Source: Calliopsis andreniformis (taxonomy: Eukaryota > Arthropoda > Insecta > Hymenoptera > Andrenidae). From it: a stretch of DNA of 64,000 nucleotides. Made by a program: the position numbers and the translations under genes. Below, one piece after another: positions 15,001 through 28,100 of the stretch. The notes beneath the pieces are model-generated. The model searched no databases, was not told where the DNA came from, and worked only from the letters and a program-made list of their open reading frames with translations. Position 1 is the first letter of the stretch. Each line of letters starts with the position of its first letter. The DNA is taken from contig NW_027480566.1 in assembly GCF_051401765.1 (NCBI RefSeq), forward strand, positions 1,051,001 through 1,115,000, in the 5' to 3' direction.

Positions 15001-15887
15001 CAGCAGGAATAAGGATCTACCGTTGTCATTTCGTTCCGTCGACATTCGGTTCCGGAGCGACACGAACGGGGACTTAGAATTTTTTCGCTCGGGCTCCGGA
15101 GCGACACGAACGGGGACTTAGAATTTTTTCGCTCGGGCTCCGGAGCGACACGATCGCTCCGTTATTCTACGTTCTCTCGGTCCACGGGCATCAGAGAGCA
15201 AAACAGCCTAATAGTTTTAGAGTGCCTCAACGATCAGGAATATGGATCTAACATTCTCGTTTCGAACCGACGACTTTCGGTTCCGGAGCGACACGAACGC
15301 TCCATGATTCTCGATTATCTCGACACAGGTAAGAGACAGAGGAGAACAAGTGTATGGTTTTAGAGAGCCACGAGCACCAGGAATAAGGATCTACCGTTGT
15401 CATTTCGTTCCGTCGACATTCGGTTCCGGAGCGACACGAACGGGGACTTAGAATTTTTTCGCTCGGGCTCCGGAGCGACACGAACGGGGACTTAGAATTT
15501 TTTCGCTCGGGCTCCGGAGCGACACGATCGCTCCGTTATTCTACGTTCTCTCGGTCCACGGGCATCAGAGAGCAAAACAGCCTAATAGTTTTAGAGTGCC
15601 TCAACGATCAGGAATATGGATCTAACGTTCTCGTTTCGAACCGACGACTTTCGGTTCCGGAGCGACACGAACGCTCCATGATTCTCGATTATCTCGACAC
15701 AGGTAAGAGACAGAGGAGAACAAGTGTATGGTTTTAGAGAGCCACGAGCACCAGGAATAAGGATCTACCGTTGTCATTTCGTTCCGTCGACATTCGGTTC
15801 CGGAGCGACACGAACGGGGACTTAGAATTTTTACGCTCGGGCTCCGGAGCGACACGAACGGGGACTTGGAATTTTTTCGCTCGGGCT

Positions 15888-16118
15888 CCGGAGCGACACG
15901 ATCGCTCCGTTATTCTACGTTCTCTCGGTCCACGGGCATCAGAGAGCAAAACAGCCTAATAGTTTTAGAGTGCCTCAACGATCAGGAATATGGATCTAAC
16001 GTTCTCGTTTCGAACCGACGACTTTCGGTTCCGGAGCGACACGAACGGGGACTTAGAATTTTTTCGCTCGGGCTCCGGAGCGACACGAACGGGGACTTAG
16101 AATTTTTTCGCTCGGGCT
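15888..16118 (+). repeat. Truncated 231-bp IGS unit lacking one 143-bp module
   Basis: This unit has one 143-bp module followed directly by two 44-bp modules (143+44+44 = 231). Near 16040 module A runs straight into ACGAACGGGGACTTAG instead of ACGAACGCTCC, so exactly one module has been lost at the shared CCGGAGCGACACGAACG box. It is the only unit of this length in the array. Confidence 0.93.
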
Positions 16119-19100
16119 CCGGAGCGACACGATCGCTCCGTTATTCTACGTTCTCTCGGTCCACGGGCATCAGAGAGCAAAACAGCCTAATAGTTTTAGA
16201 GTGCCTCAACGATCAGGAATATGGATCTAACGTTCTCGTTTCGAACCGACGACTTTCGGTTCCGGAGCGACACGAACGCTCCATGATTCTCGATTATCTC
16301 GACACAGGTAAGAGACAGAGGAGAACAAGTGTATGGTTTTAGAGAGCCACGAGCACCAGGAATAAGGATCTACCGTTGTCATTTCGTTCCGTCGACATTC
16401 GGTTCCGGAGCGACACGAACGGGGACTTAGAATTTTTTCGCTCGGGCTCCGGAGCGACACGAACGGGGACTTAGAATTTTTTCGCTCGGGCTCCGGAGCG
16501 ACACGATCGCTCCGTTATTCTACGTTCTCTCGGTCCACGGGCATCAGAGAGCAAAACAGCCTAATAGTTTTAGAGTGCCTCAACGATCAGGAATATGGAT
16601 CTAACGTTCTCGTTTCGAACCGACGACTTTCGGTTCCGGAGCGACACGAACGCTCCATGATTCTCGATTATCTCGACACAGGTAAGAGACAGAGGAGAAC
16701 AAGTGTATGGTTTTAGAGAGCCACGAGCACCAGGAATAAGGATCTACCGTTGTCATTTCGTTCCGTCGACATTCGGTTCCGGAGCGACACGAACGGGGAC
16801 TTAGAATTTTTACGCTCGGGCTCCGGAGCGACACGAACGGGGACTTGGAATTTTTTCGCTCGGGCTCCGGAGCGACACGATCGCTCCGTTATTCTACGTT
16901 CTCTCGGTCCACGGGCATCAGAGAGCAAAACAGCCTAATAGTTTTAGAGTGCCTCAACGATCAGGAATATGGATCTAACGTTCTCGTTTCGAACCGACGA
17001 CTTTCGGTTCCGGAGCGACACGAACGCTCCATGATTCTCGATTATCTCGACACAGGTAAGAGACAGAGGAGAACAAGTGTATGGTTTTAGAGAGCCACGA
17101 GCACCAGGAATAAGGATCTACCGTTGTCATTTCGTTCCGTCGACATTCGGTTCCGGAACGACACAAACGGGGACGTAGAATTTTTTCGCTCGGGCTCCGG
17201 AGCGACACGAACGGGGACTTAGAATTTTTTCGCTCGGGCTCCGGAGCGACACGATCGCTCCGTTATTCTACGTTCTCTCGGTCCACGGGCATCGGAGAGC
17301 AAAACAGCCTAATAGTTTTAGAGTGCCTCAACGATCAGGAATATGGATCTAACGTTCTCGTTTCGAACCGACGACTTTCGGTTCCGGAGCGACACGAACG
17401 CTCCATGATTCTCGATTATCTCGACACAGGTAAGAGACAGAGGAGAACAAGTGTATGGTTTTAGAGAGCCACGAGCACCAGGAATAAGGATCTACCGTTG
17501 TCATTTCGTTCCGTCGACATTCGGTTCCGGAGCGACACGAACGGGGACTTAGAATTTTTTCGCTCGGGCTCCGGAGCGACACGAACGGGGACTTAGAATT
17601 TTTTCGCTCGGGCTCCGGAGCGACACGATCGCTCCGTTATTCTACGTTCTCTCGGTCCACGGGCATCAGAGAGCAAAACAGCCTAATAGTTTTAGAGTGC
17701 CTCAACGATCAGGAATATGGATCTAACGTTCTCGTTTCGAACCGACGACTTTCGGTTCCGGAGCGACACGAACGCTCCATGATTCTCGATTATCTCGACA
17801 CAGGTAAGAGACAGAGGAGAACAAGTGTATGGTTTTAGAGAGCCACGAGCACCAGGAATAAGGATCTACCGTTGTCATTTCGTTCCGTCGACATTCGGTT
17901 CCGGAGCGACACAAACGGGGACGTAGAATTTTTTCGCTCGGGCTCCGGAGCGACACGAACGGGGACTTAGAATTTTTTCGCTCGGGCTCCGGAGCGACAC
18001 GATCGCTCCGTTATTCTACGTTCTCTCGGTCCACGGGCATCAGAGAGCAAAACAGCCTAATAGTTTTAGAGTGCCTCAACGATCAGGAATATGGATCTAA
18101 CGTTCTCGTTTCGAACCGACGACTTTCGGTTCCGGAGCGACACGAACGCTCCATGATTCTCGATTATCTCGACACAGGTAAGAGACAGAGGAGAACAAGT
18201 GTATGGTTTTAGAGAGCCACGAGCACCAGGAATAAGGATCTACCGTTGTCATTTCGTTCCGTCGACATTCGGTTCCGGAGCGACACGAACGGGGACTTAG
18301 AATTTTTTCGCTCGGGCTCCGGAGCGACACGAACGGGGACTTAGAATTTTTTCGCTCGGGCTCCGGAGCGACACGATCGCTCCGTTATTCTACGTTCTCT
18401 CGGTCCACGGGCATCAGAGAGCAAAACAGCCTAATAGTTTTAGAGTGCCTCAACGATCAGGAATATGGATCTAACGTTCTCGTTTCGAACCGACGACTTT
18501 CGGTTCCGGAGCGACACGAACGCTCCATGATTCTCGATTATCTCGACACAGGTAAGAGACAGAGGAGAACAAGTGTATGGCTTTAGAGAGCCACGAGCAC
18601 CAGGAATAAGGATCTACCGTTGTCATTTCGTTCCGTCGACATTCGGTTCCGGAGCGACACGAACGGGGACTTAGAATTTTTTCGCTCGGGCTCCGGAGCG
18701 ACACGAACGGGGACTTAGAATTTTTTCGCTCGGGATCCGAAGCGACACGAACGGGGACTTAGAATTTTTTCGCTCGGGCTCCGGAGCGACACGATCGCTC
18801 CGTTATTCTACGTTCTCTCGGTCCACGGGCATCAGAGAGCAAAACAGCCTAATAGTTTTAGAGTGCCTCAACGATCAGGAATATGGATCTAACGTTCTCG
18901 TTTCGAACCGACGACTTTCGGTTCCGGAGCGACACGAACGCTCCATGATTCTCGAATATCTCGACACAGGTAAGAGACAGAGGAGAACAAGTGTATGGTT
19001 TTAGAGAGCCACGAGCAGCAGGAATAAGGATCTACCGTTGTCATTTCGTTCCGTCGACATTCGGTTCCGGAGCGACACGAACGGGGACTTAGAATTTTTT

Positions 19101-22100
19101 CGCTCGGGCTCCGGAGCGACACGAACGGGGACTTAGAATTTTTTCGCTCGGGCTCCGGAGCGACACGATCGCTCCGTTATTCTACGTTCTCTCGGTCCAC
19201 GGGCATCAGAGAGCAAAACAGCCTAATAGTTTTAGAGTGCCTCAACGATCAGGAATATGGATCTAACATTCTCGTTTCGAACCGACGACTTTCGGTTCCG
19301 GAGCGACACGAACGCTCCATGATTCTCGATTATCTCGACACAGGTAAGAGACAGAGGAGAACAAGTGTATGGTTTTAGAGAGCCACGAGCACCAGGAATA
19401 AGGATCTACCGTTGTCATTTCGTTCCGTCGACATTCGGTTCCGGAGCGACACGAACGGGGACTTAGAATTTTTTCGCTCGGGCTCCGGAGCGACACGAAC
19501 GGGGACTTAGAATTTTTTCGCTCGGGCTCCGGAGCGACACGATCGCTCCGTTATTCTACGTTCTCTCGGTCCACGGGCATCAGAGAGCAAAACAGCCTAA
19601 TAGTTTTAGAGTGCCTCAACGATCAGGAATATGGATCTAACGTTCTCGTTTCGAACCGACGACTTTCGGTTCCGGAGCGACACGAACGCTCCATGATTCT
19701 CGATTATCTCGACACAGGTAAGAGACAGAGGAGAACAAGTGTATGGTTTTAGAGAGCCACGAGCACCAGGAATAAGGATCTACCGTTGTCATTTCGTTCC
19801 GTCGACATTCGGTTCCGGAGCGACACGAACGGGGACTTAGAATTTTTACGCTCGGGCTCCGGAGCGACACGAACGGGGACTTGGAATTTTTTCGCTCGGG
19901 CTCCGGAGCGACACGATCGCTCCGTTATTCTACGTTCTCTCGGTCCACGGGCATCAGAGAGCAAAACAGCCTAATAGTTTTAGAGTGCCTCAACGATCAG
20001 GAATATGGATCTAACGTTCTCGTTTCGAACCGACGACTTTCGGTTCCGGAGCGACACGAACGCTCCATGATTCTCGATTATCTCGACACAGGTAAGAGAC
20101 AGAGGAGAACAAGTGTATGGTTTTAGAGAGCCACGAGCACCAGGAATAAGGATCTACCGTTTTCATTTCGTTCAGTCGACATTCGGTTCCGGAGCGACAC
20201 GAACGGGGACTTAGAATTTTTTCGCTCGGGCTCCGGAGCGACACGAACGGGGACTTGGAATTTTTTCGCTCGGGCTCCGGAGCGACACGATCGCTCCGTT
20301 ATTCTACGTTCTCTCGGTCCACGGGCATCAGAGAGCAAAACAGCCTAATAGTTTTAGAGTGCCTCAACGATCAGGAATATGGATCTAACGTTCTCGTTTC
20401 GAACCGACGACTTTCGGTTCCGGAGCGACACGAACGCTCCATGATTCTCGATTATCTCGACACAGGTAAGAGACAGAGGAGAACAAGTGTATGGTTTTAG
20501 AGAGCCACGAGCACCAGGAATAAGGATCTACCGTTGTCATTTCGTTCCGTCGACATTCGGTTCCGGAGCGACACAAACGGGGACGTAGAATTTTTTCGCT
20601 CGGGCTCCGGAGCGACACGAACGGGGACTTAGAATTTTTTCGCTCGGGCTCCGGAGCGACACGATCGCTCCGTTATTCTACGTTCTCTCGGTCCACGGGC
20701 ATCAGAGAGCAAAACAGCCTAATAGTTTTAGAGTGCCTCAACGATCAGGAATATGGATCTAACGTTCTCGTTTCGAACCGACGACTTTCGGTTCCGGAGC
20801 GACACGAACGCTCCATGATTCTCGATTATCTCGACACAGGTAAGAGACAGAGGAGAACAAGTGTATGGTTTTAGAGAGCCACGAGCACCAGGAATAAGGA
20901 TCTACCGTTGTCATTTCGTTCCGTCGACATTCGGTTCCGGAGCGACACGAACGGGGACTTAGAATTTTTTCGCTCGGGCTCCGGAGCGACACGAACGGGG
21001 ACTTAGAATTTTTTCGCTCGGGCTCCGGAGCGACACGATCGCTCCGTTATTCTACGTTCTCTCGGTCCACGGGCATCAGAGAGCAAAACAGCCTAATAGT
21101 TTTAGAGTGCCTCAACGATCAGGAATATGGATCTAACGTTCTCGTTTCGAACCGACGACTTTCGGTTCCGGAGCGACACGAACGCTCCATGATTCTCGAT
21201 TATCTCGACACAGGTAAGAGACAGAGGAGAACAAGTGTATGGTTTTAGAGAGCCACGAGCACCAGGAATAAGGATCTACCGTTGTCATTTCGTTCCGTCG
21301 ACATTCGGTTCCGGAGCGACACGAACGGGGACTTAGAATTTTTTCGCTCGGGCTCCGGAGCGACACGAACGGGGACTTAGAATTTTTTCGCTCGGGCTCC
21401 GGAGCGACACGATCGCTCCGTTATTCTACGTTCTCTCGGTCCACGGGCATCAGAGAGCAAAACAGCCTAATAGTTTTAGAGTGCCTCAACGATCAGGAAT
21501 ATGGATCTAACGTTCTCGTTTCGAACCGACGACTTTCGGTTCCGGAGCGACACGAACGCTCCATGATTCTCGATTATCTCGACACAGGTAAGAGACAGAG
21601 GAGAACAAGTGTATGGCTTTAGAGAGCCACGAGCACCAGGAATAAGGATCTACCGTTGTCATTTCGTTCCGTCGACATTCGGTTCCGGAGCGACACGAAC
21701 GGGGACTTAGAATTTTTTCGCTCGGGCTCCGGAGCGACACGAACGGGGACTTAGAATTTTTTCGCTCGGGATCCGAAGCGACACGAACGGGGACTTAGAA
21801 TTTTTTCGCTCGGGCTCCGGAGCGACACGATCGCTCCGTTATTCTACGTTCTCTCGGTCCACGGGCATCAGAGAGCAAAACAGCCTAATAGTTTTAGAGT
21901 GCCTCAACGATCAGGAATATGGATCTAACGTTCTCGTTTCGAACCGACGACTTTCGGTTCCGGAGCGACACGAACGCTCCATGATTCTCGAATATCTCGA
22001 CACAGGTAAGAGACAGAGGAGAACAAGTGTATGGTTTTAGAGAGCCACGAGCACCAGGAATAAGGATCTACCGTTGTCATTTCGTTCCGTCGACATTCGG

Positions 22101-25100
22101 TTCCGGAGCGACACGAACGGGGACTTAGAATTTTTTCGCTCGGGCTCCGGAGCGACACGAACGGGGACTTAGAATTTTTTCGCTCGGGCTCCGGAGTGAC
22201 ACGATCGCTCCGTTATTCTACGTTCTCTCGGTCCACGGGCATCAGAGAGCAAAACAGCCTAATAGTTTTAGAGTGCCTCAACGATCAGGAATATGGATCT
22301 AACGTTCTCGTTTCGAACCGACGACTTTCGGTTCCGGAGCGACACGAACGCTCCATGATTCTCGATTATCTCGACACAGGTAAGAGACAGAGGAGAACAA
22401 GTGTATGGTTTTAGAGAGCCACGAGCACCAGGAATAAGGATCTACCGTTGTCATTTCGTTCCGTCGACATTCGGTTCCGGAGCGACACGAACGGGGACTT
22501 AGAATTTTTTCGCTCGGGCTCCGGAGCGACACGAACGGGGACTTAGAATTTTTTCGCTCGGGCTCCGGAGCGACACGATCGCTCCGTTATTCTACGTTCT
22601 CTCGGTCCACGGGCATCAGAGAGCAAAACAGCCTAATAGTTTTAGAGTGCCTCAACGATCAGGAATATGGATCTAACGTTCTCGTTTCGAACCGACGACT
22701 TTCGGTTCCGGAGCGACACGAACGCTCCATGATTCTCGATTATCTCGACACAGGTAAGAGACAGAGGAGAACAAGTGTATGGTTTTAGAGAGCCACGAGC
22801 ACCAGGAATAAGGATCTACCGTTGTCATTTCGTTCCGTCGACATTCGGTTCCGGAGCGACACGAACGGGGACTTAGAATTTTTTCGCTCGGGCTCCGGAG
22901 CGACACGAACGGGGACTTAGAATTTTTTCGCTCGGGCTCCGGAGCGACACGATCGCTCCGTTATTCTACGTTCTCTCGGTCCACGGGCATCAGAGAGCAA
23001 AACAGCCTAATAGTTTTAGAGTGCCTCAACGATCAGGAATATGGATCTAACGTTCTCGTTTCGAACCGACGACTTTCGGTTCCGGAGCGACACGAACGCT
23101 CCATGATTCTCGATTATCTCGACACAGGTAAGAGACAGAGGAGAACAAGTGTATGGCTTTAGAGAGCCACGAGCACCAGGAATAAGGATCTACCGTTGTC
23201 ATTTCGTTCCGTCGACATTCGGTTCCGGAGCGACACGAACGGGGACTTAGAATTTTTTCGCTCGGGCTCCGGAGCGACACGAACGGGGACTTAGAATTTT
23301 TTCGCTCGGGCTCCGGAGCGACACGATCGCTCCGTTATTCTACGTTCTCTCGGTCCACGGGCATCAGAGAGCAAAACAGCCTAATAGTTTTAGAGTGCCT
23401 CAACGATCAGGAATATGGATCTAACGTTCTCGTTTCGAACCGACGACTTTCGGTTCCGGAGCGACACGAACGCTCCATGATTCTCGATTATCTCGACACA
23501 GGTAAGAGACAGAGGAGAACAAGTGTATGGCTTTAGAGAGCCACGAGCACCAGGAATAAGGATCTACCGTTGTCATTTCGTTCCGTCGACATTCGGTTCC
23601 GGAGCGACACGAACGGGGACTTAGAATTTTTTCGCTCGGGCTCCGGAGCGACACGAACGGGGACTTAGAATTTTTTCGCTCGGGATCCGAAGCGACACGA
23701 ACGGGGACTTAGAATTTTTTCGCTCGGGCTCCGGAGCGACACGATCGCTCCGTTATTCTACGTTCTCTCGGTCCACGGGCATCAGAGAGCAAAACAGCCT
23801 AATAGTTTTAGAGTGCCTCAACGATCAGGAATATGGATCTAACGTTCTCGTTTCGAACCGACGACTTTCGGTTCCGGAGCGACACGAACGCTCCATGATT
23901 CTCGAATATCTCGACACAGGTAAGAGACAGAGGAGAACAAGTGTATGGTTTTAGAGAGCCACGAGCACCAGGAATAAGGATCTACCGTTGTCATTTCGTT
24001 CCGTCGACATTCGGTTCCGGAGCGACACGAACGGGGACTTAGAATTTTTTCGCTCGGGCTCCGGAGCGACACGAACGGGGACTTAGAATTTTTTCGCTCG
24101 GGCTCCGGAGCGACACGATCGCTCCGTTATTCTACGTTCTCTCGGTCCACGGGCATCAGAGAGCAAAACAGCCTAATAGTTTTAGAGTGCCTCAACGATC
24201 AGGAATATGGATCTAACGTTCTCGTTTCGAACCGACGACTTTCGGTTCCGGAGCGACACGAACGCTCCATGATTCTCGATTATCTCGACACAGGTAAGAG
24301 ACAGAGGAGAACAAGTGTATGGTTTTAGAGAGCCACGAGCACCAGGAATAAGGATCTACCGTTGTCATTTCGTTCCGTCGACATTCGGTTCCGGAGCGAC
24401 ACGAACGGGGACTTAGAATTTTTTCGCTCGGGCTCCGGAGCGACACGAACGGGGACTTAGAATTTTTTCGCTCGGGCTCCGGAGCGACACGATCGCTCCG
24501 TTATTCTACGTTCTCTCGGTCCACGGGCATCAGAGAGCAAAACAGCCTAATAGTTTTAGAGTGCCTCAACGATCAGGAATATGGATCTAACGTTCTCGTT
24601 TCGAACCGACGACTTTCGGTTCCGGAGCGACACGAACGCTCCATGATTCTCGATTATCTCGACACAGGTAAGAGGCAGAGGAGAACAAGTGTATGGTTTT
24701 AGAGAGCCACGAGCACCAGGAATAAGGATCTACCGTTGTCATTTCGTTCCGTCGACATTCGGTTCCGGAGCGACACGAACGGGGACTTAGAATTTTTTCG
24801 CTCGGGATCCGAAGCGACACGAACGGGGACTTAGAATTTTTTCGCTCGGGCTCCGGAGCGACACGATCGCTCCGTTATTCTACGTTCTCTCGGTCCACGG
24901 GCATCAGAGAGCAAAACAGCCTAATAGTTTTAGAGTGCCTCAACGATCAGGAATATGGATCTAACGTTCTCGTTTCGAACCGACGACTTTCGGTTCCGGA
25001 GCGACACGAACGCTCCATGATTCTCGAATATCTCGACACAGGTAAGAGACAGAGGAGAACAAGTGTATGGTTTTAGAGAGCCACGAGCACCAGGAATAAG

Positions 25101-28100
25101 GATCTACCGTTGTCATTTCGTTCCGTCGACATTCGGTTCCGGAGCGACACGAACGGGGACTTAGAATTTTTTCGCTCGGGCTCCGGAGCGACACGAACGG
25201 GGACTTAGAATTTTTTCGCTCGGGCTCCGGAGCGACACGATCGCTCCGTTATTCTACGTTCTCTCGGTCCACGGGCATCAGAGAGCAAAACAGCCTAATA
25301 GTTTTAGAGTGCCTCAACGATCAGGAATATGGATCTAACGTTCTCGTTTCGAACCGACGACTTTCGGTTCCGGAGCGACACGAACGCTCCATGATTCTCG
25401 ATTATCTCGACACAGGTAAGAGACAGAGGAGAACAAGTGTATGGTTTTAGAGAGCCACGAGCACCAGGAATAAGGATCTACCGTTGTCATTTCGTTCCGT
25501 CGACATTCGGTTCCGGAGCGACACGAACGGGGACTTAGAATTTTTTCGCTCGGGCTCCGGAGCGACACGAACGGGGACTTAGAATTTTTTCGCTCGGGCT
25601 CCGGAGCGACACGATCGCTCCGTTATTCTACGTTCTCTCGGTCCACGGGCATCAGAGAGCAAAACAGCCTAATAGTTTTAGAGTGCCTCAACGATCAGGA
25701 ATATGGATCTAACGTTCTCGTTTCGAACCGACGACTTTCGGTTCCGGAGCGACACGAACGCTCCATGATTCTCGATTATCTCGACACAGGTAAGAGACAG
25801 AGGAGAACAAGTGTATGGCTTTAGAGAGCCACGAGCACCAGGAATAAGGATCTACCGTTGTCATTTCGTTCCGTCGACATTCGGTTCCGGAGCGACACGA
25901 ACGGGGACTTAGAATTTTTTCGCTCGGGCTCCGGAGCGACACGAACGGGGACTTAGAATTTTTTCGCTCGGGCTCCGGAGCGACACGATCGCTCCGTTAT
26001 TCTACGTTCTCTCGGTCCACGGGCATCAGAGAGCAAAACAGCCTAATAGTTTTAGAGTGCCTCAACGATCAGGAATATGGATCTAACGTTCTCGTTTCGA
26101 ACCGACGACTTTCGGTTCCGGAGCGACACGAACGCTCCATGATTCTCGATTATCTCGACACAGGTAAGAGACAGAGGAGAACAAGTGTATGGCTTTAGAG
26201 AGCCACGAGCACCAGGAATAAGGATCTACCGTTGTCATTTCGTTCCGTCGACATTCGGTTCCGGAGCGACACGAACGGGGACTTAGAATTTTTTCGCTCG
26301 GGCTCCGGAGCGACACGAACGGGGACTTAGAATTTTTTCGCTCGGGATCCGAAGCGACACGAACGGGGACTTAGAATTTTTTCGCTCGGGCTCCGGAGCG
26401 ACACGATCGCTCCGTTATTCTACGTTCTCTCGGTCCACGGGCATCAGAGAGCAAAACAGCCTAATAGTTTTAGAGTGCCTCAACGATCAGGAATATGGAT
26501 CTAACGTTCTCGTTTCGAACCGACGACTTTCGGTTCCGGAGCGACACGAACGCTCCATGATTCTCGAATATCTCGACACAGGTAAGAGACAGAGGAGAAC
26601 AAGTGTATGGTTTTAGAGAGCCACGAGCACCAGGAATAAGGATCTACCGTTGTCATTTCGTTCCGTCGACATTCGGTTCCGGAGCGACACGAACGGGGAC
26701 TTAGAATTTTTTCGCTCGGGCTCCGGAGCGACACGAACGGGGACTTAGAATTTTTTCGCTCGGGCTCCGGAGCGACACGATCGCTCCGTTATTCTACGTT
26801 CTCTCGGTCCACGGGCATCAGAGAGCAAAACAGCCTAATAGTTTTAGAGTGCCTCAACGATCAGGAATATGGATCTAACGTTCTCGTTTCGAACCGACGA
26901 CTTTCGGTTCCGGAGCGACACGAACGCTCCATGATTCTCGATTATCTCGACACAGGTAAGAGACAGAGGAGAACAAGTGTATGGTTTTAGAGAGCCACGA
27001 GCACCAGGAATAAGGATCTACCGTTGTCATTTCGTTCCGTCGACATTCGGTTCCGGAGCGACACGAACGGGGACTTAGAATTTTTTCGCTCGGGCTCCGG
27101 AGCGACACGAACGGGGACTTAGAATTTTTTCGCTCGGGCTCCGGAGCGACACGATCGCTCCGTTATTCTACGTTCTCTCGGTCCACGGGCATCAGAGAGC
27201 AAAACAGCCTAATAGTTTTAGAGTGCCTCAACGATCAGGAATATGGATCTAACGTTCTCGTTTCGAACCGACGACTTTCGGTTCCGGAGCGACACGAACG
27301 CTCCATGATTCTCGATTATCTCGACACAGGTAAGAGGCAGAGGAGAACAAGTGTATGGTTTTAGAGAGCCACGAGCACCAGGAATAAGGATCTACCGTTG
27401 TCATTTCGTTCCGTCGACATTCGGTTCCGGAGCGACACGAACGGGGACTTAGAATTTTTACGCTCGGGCTCCGGAGCGACACGAACGGGGACTTGGAATT
27501 TTTTCGCTCGGGCTCCGGAGCGACACGATCGCTCCGTTATTCTACGTTCTCTCGGTCCACGGGCATCAGAGAGCAAAACAGCCTAATAGTTTTAGAGTGC
27601 CTCAACGATCAGGAATATGGATCTAACGTTCTCGTTTCGAACCGACGACTTTCGGTTCCGGAGCGACACGAACGCTCCATGATTCTCGATTATCTCGACA
27701 CAGGTAAGAGACAGAGGAGAACAAGTGTATGGTTTTAGAGAGCCACGAGCACCAGGAATAAGGATCTACCGTTTTCATTTCGTTCAGTCGACATTCGGTT
27801 CCGGAGCGACACGAACGGGGACTTAGAATTTTTTCGCTCGGGCTCCGGAGCGACACGAACGGGGACTTGGAATTTTTTCGCTCGGGCTCCGGAGCGACAC
27901 GATCGCTCCGTTATTCTACGTTCTCTCGGTCCACGGGCATCAGAGAGCAAAACAGCCTAATAGTTTTAGAGTGCCTCAACGATCAGGAATATGGATCTAA
28001 CGTTCTCGTTTCGAACCGACGACTTTCGGTTCCGGAGCGACACGAACGCTCCATGATTCTCGATTATCTCGACACAGGTAAGAGACAGAGGAGAACAAGT

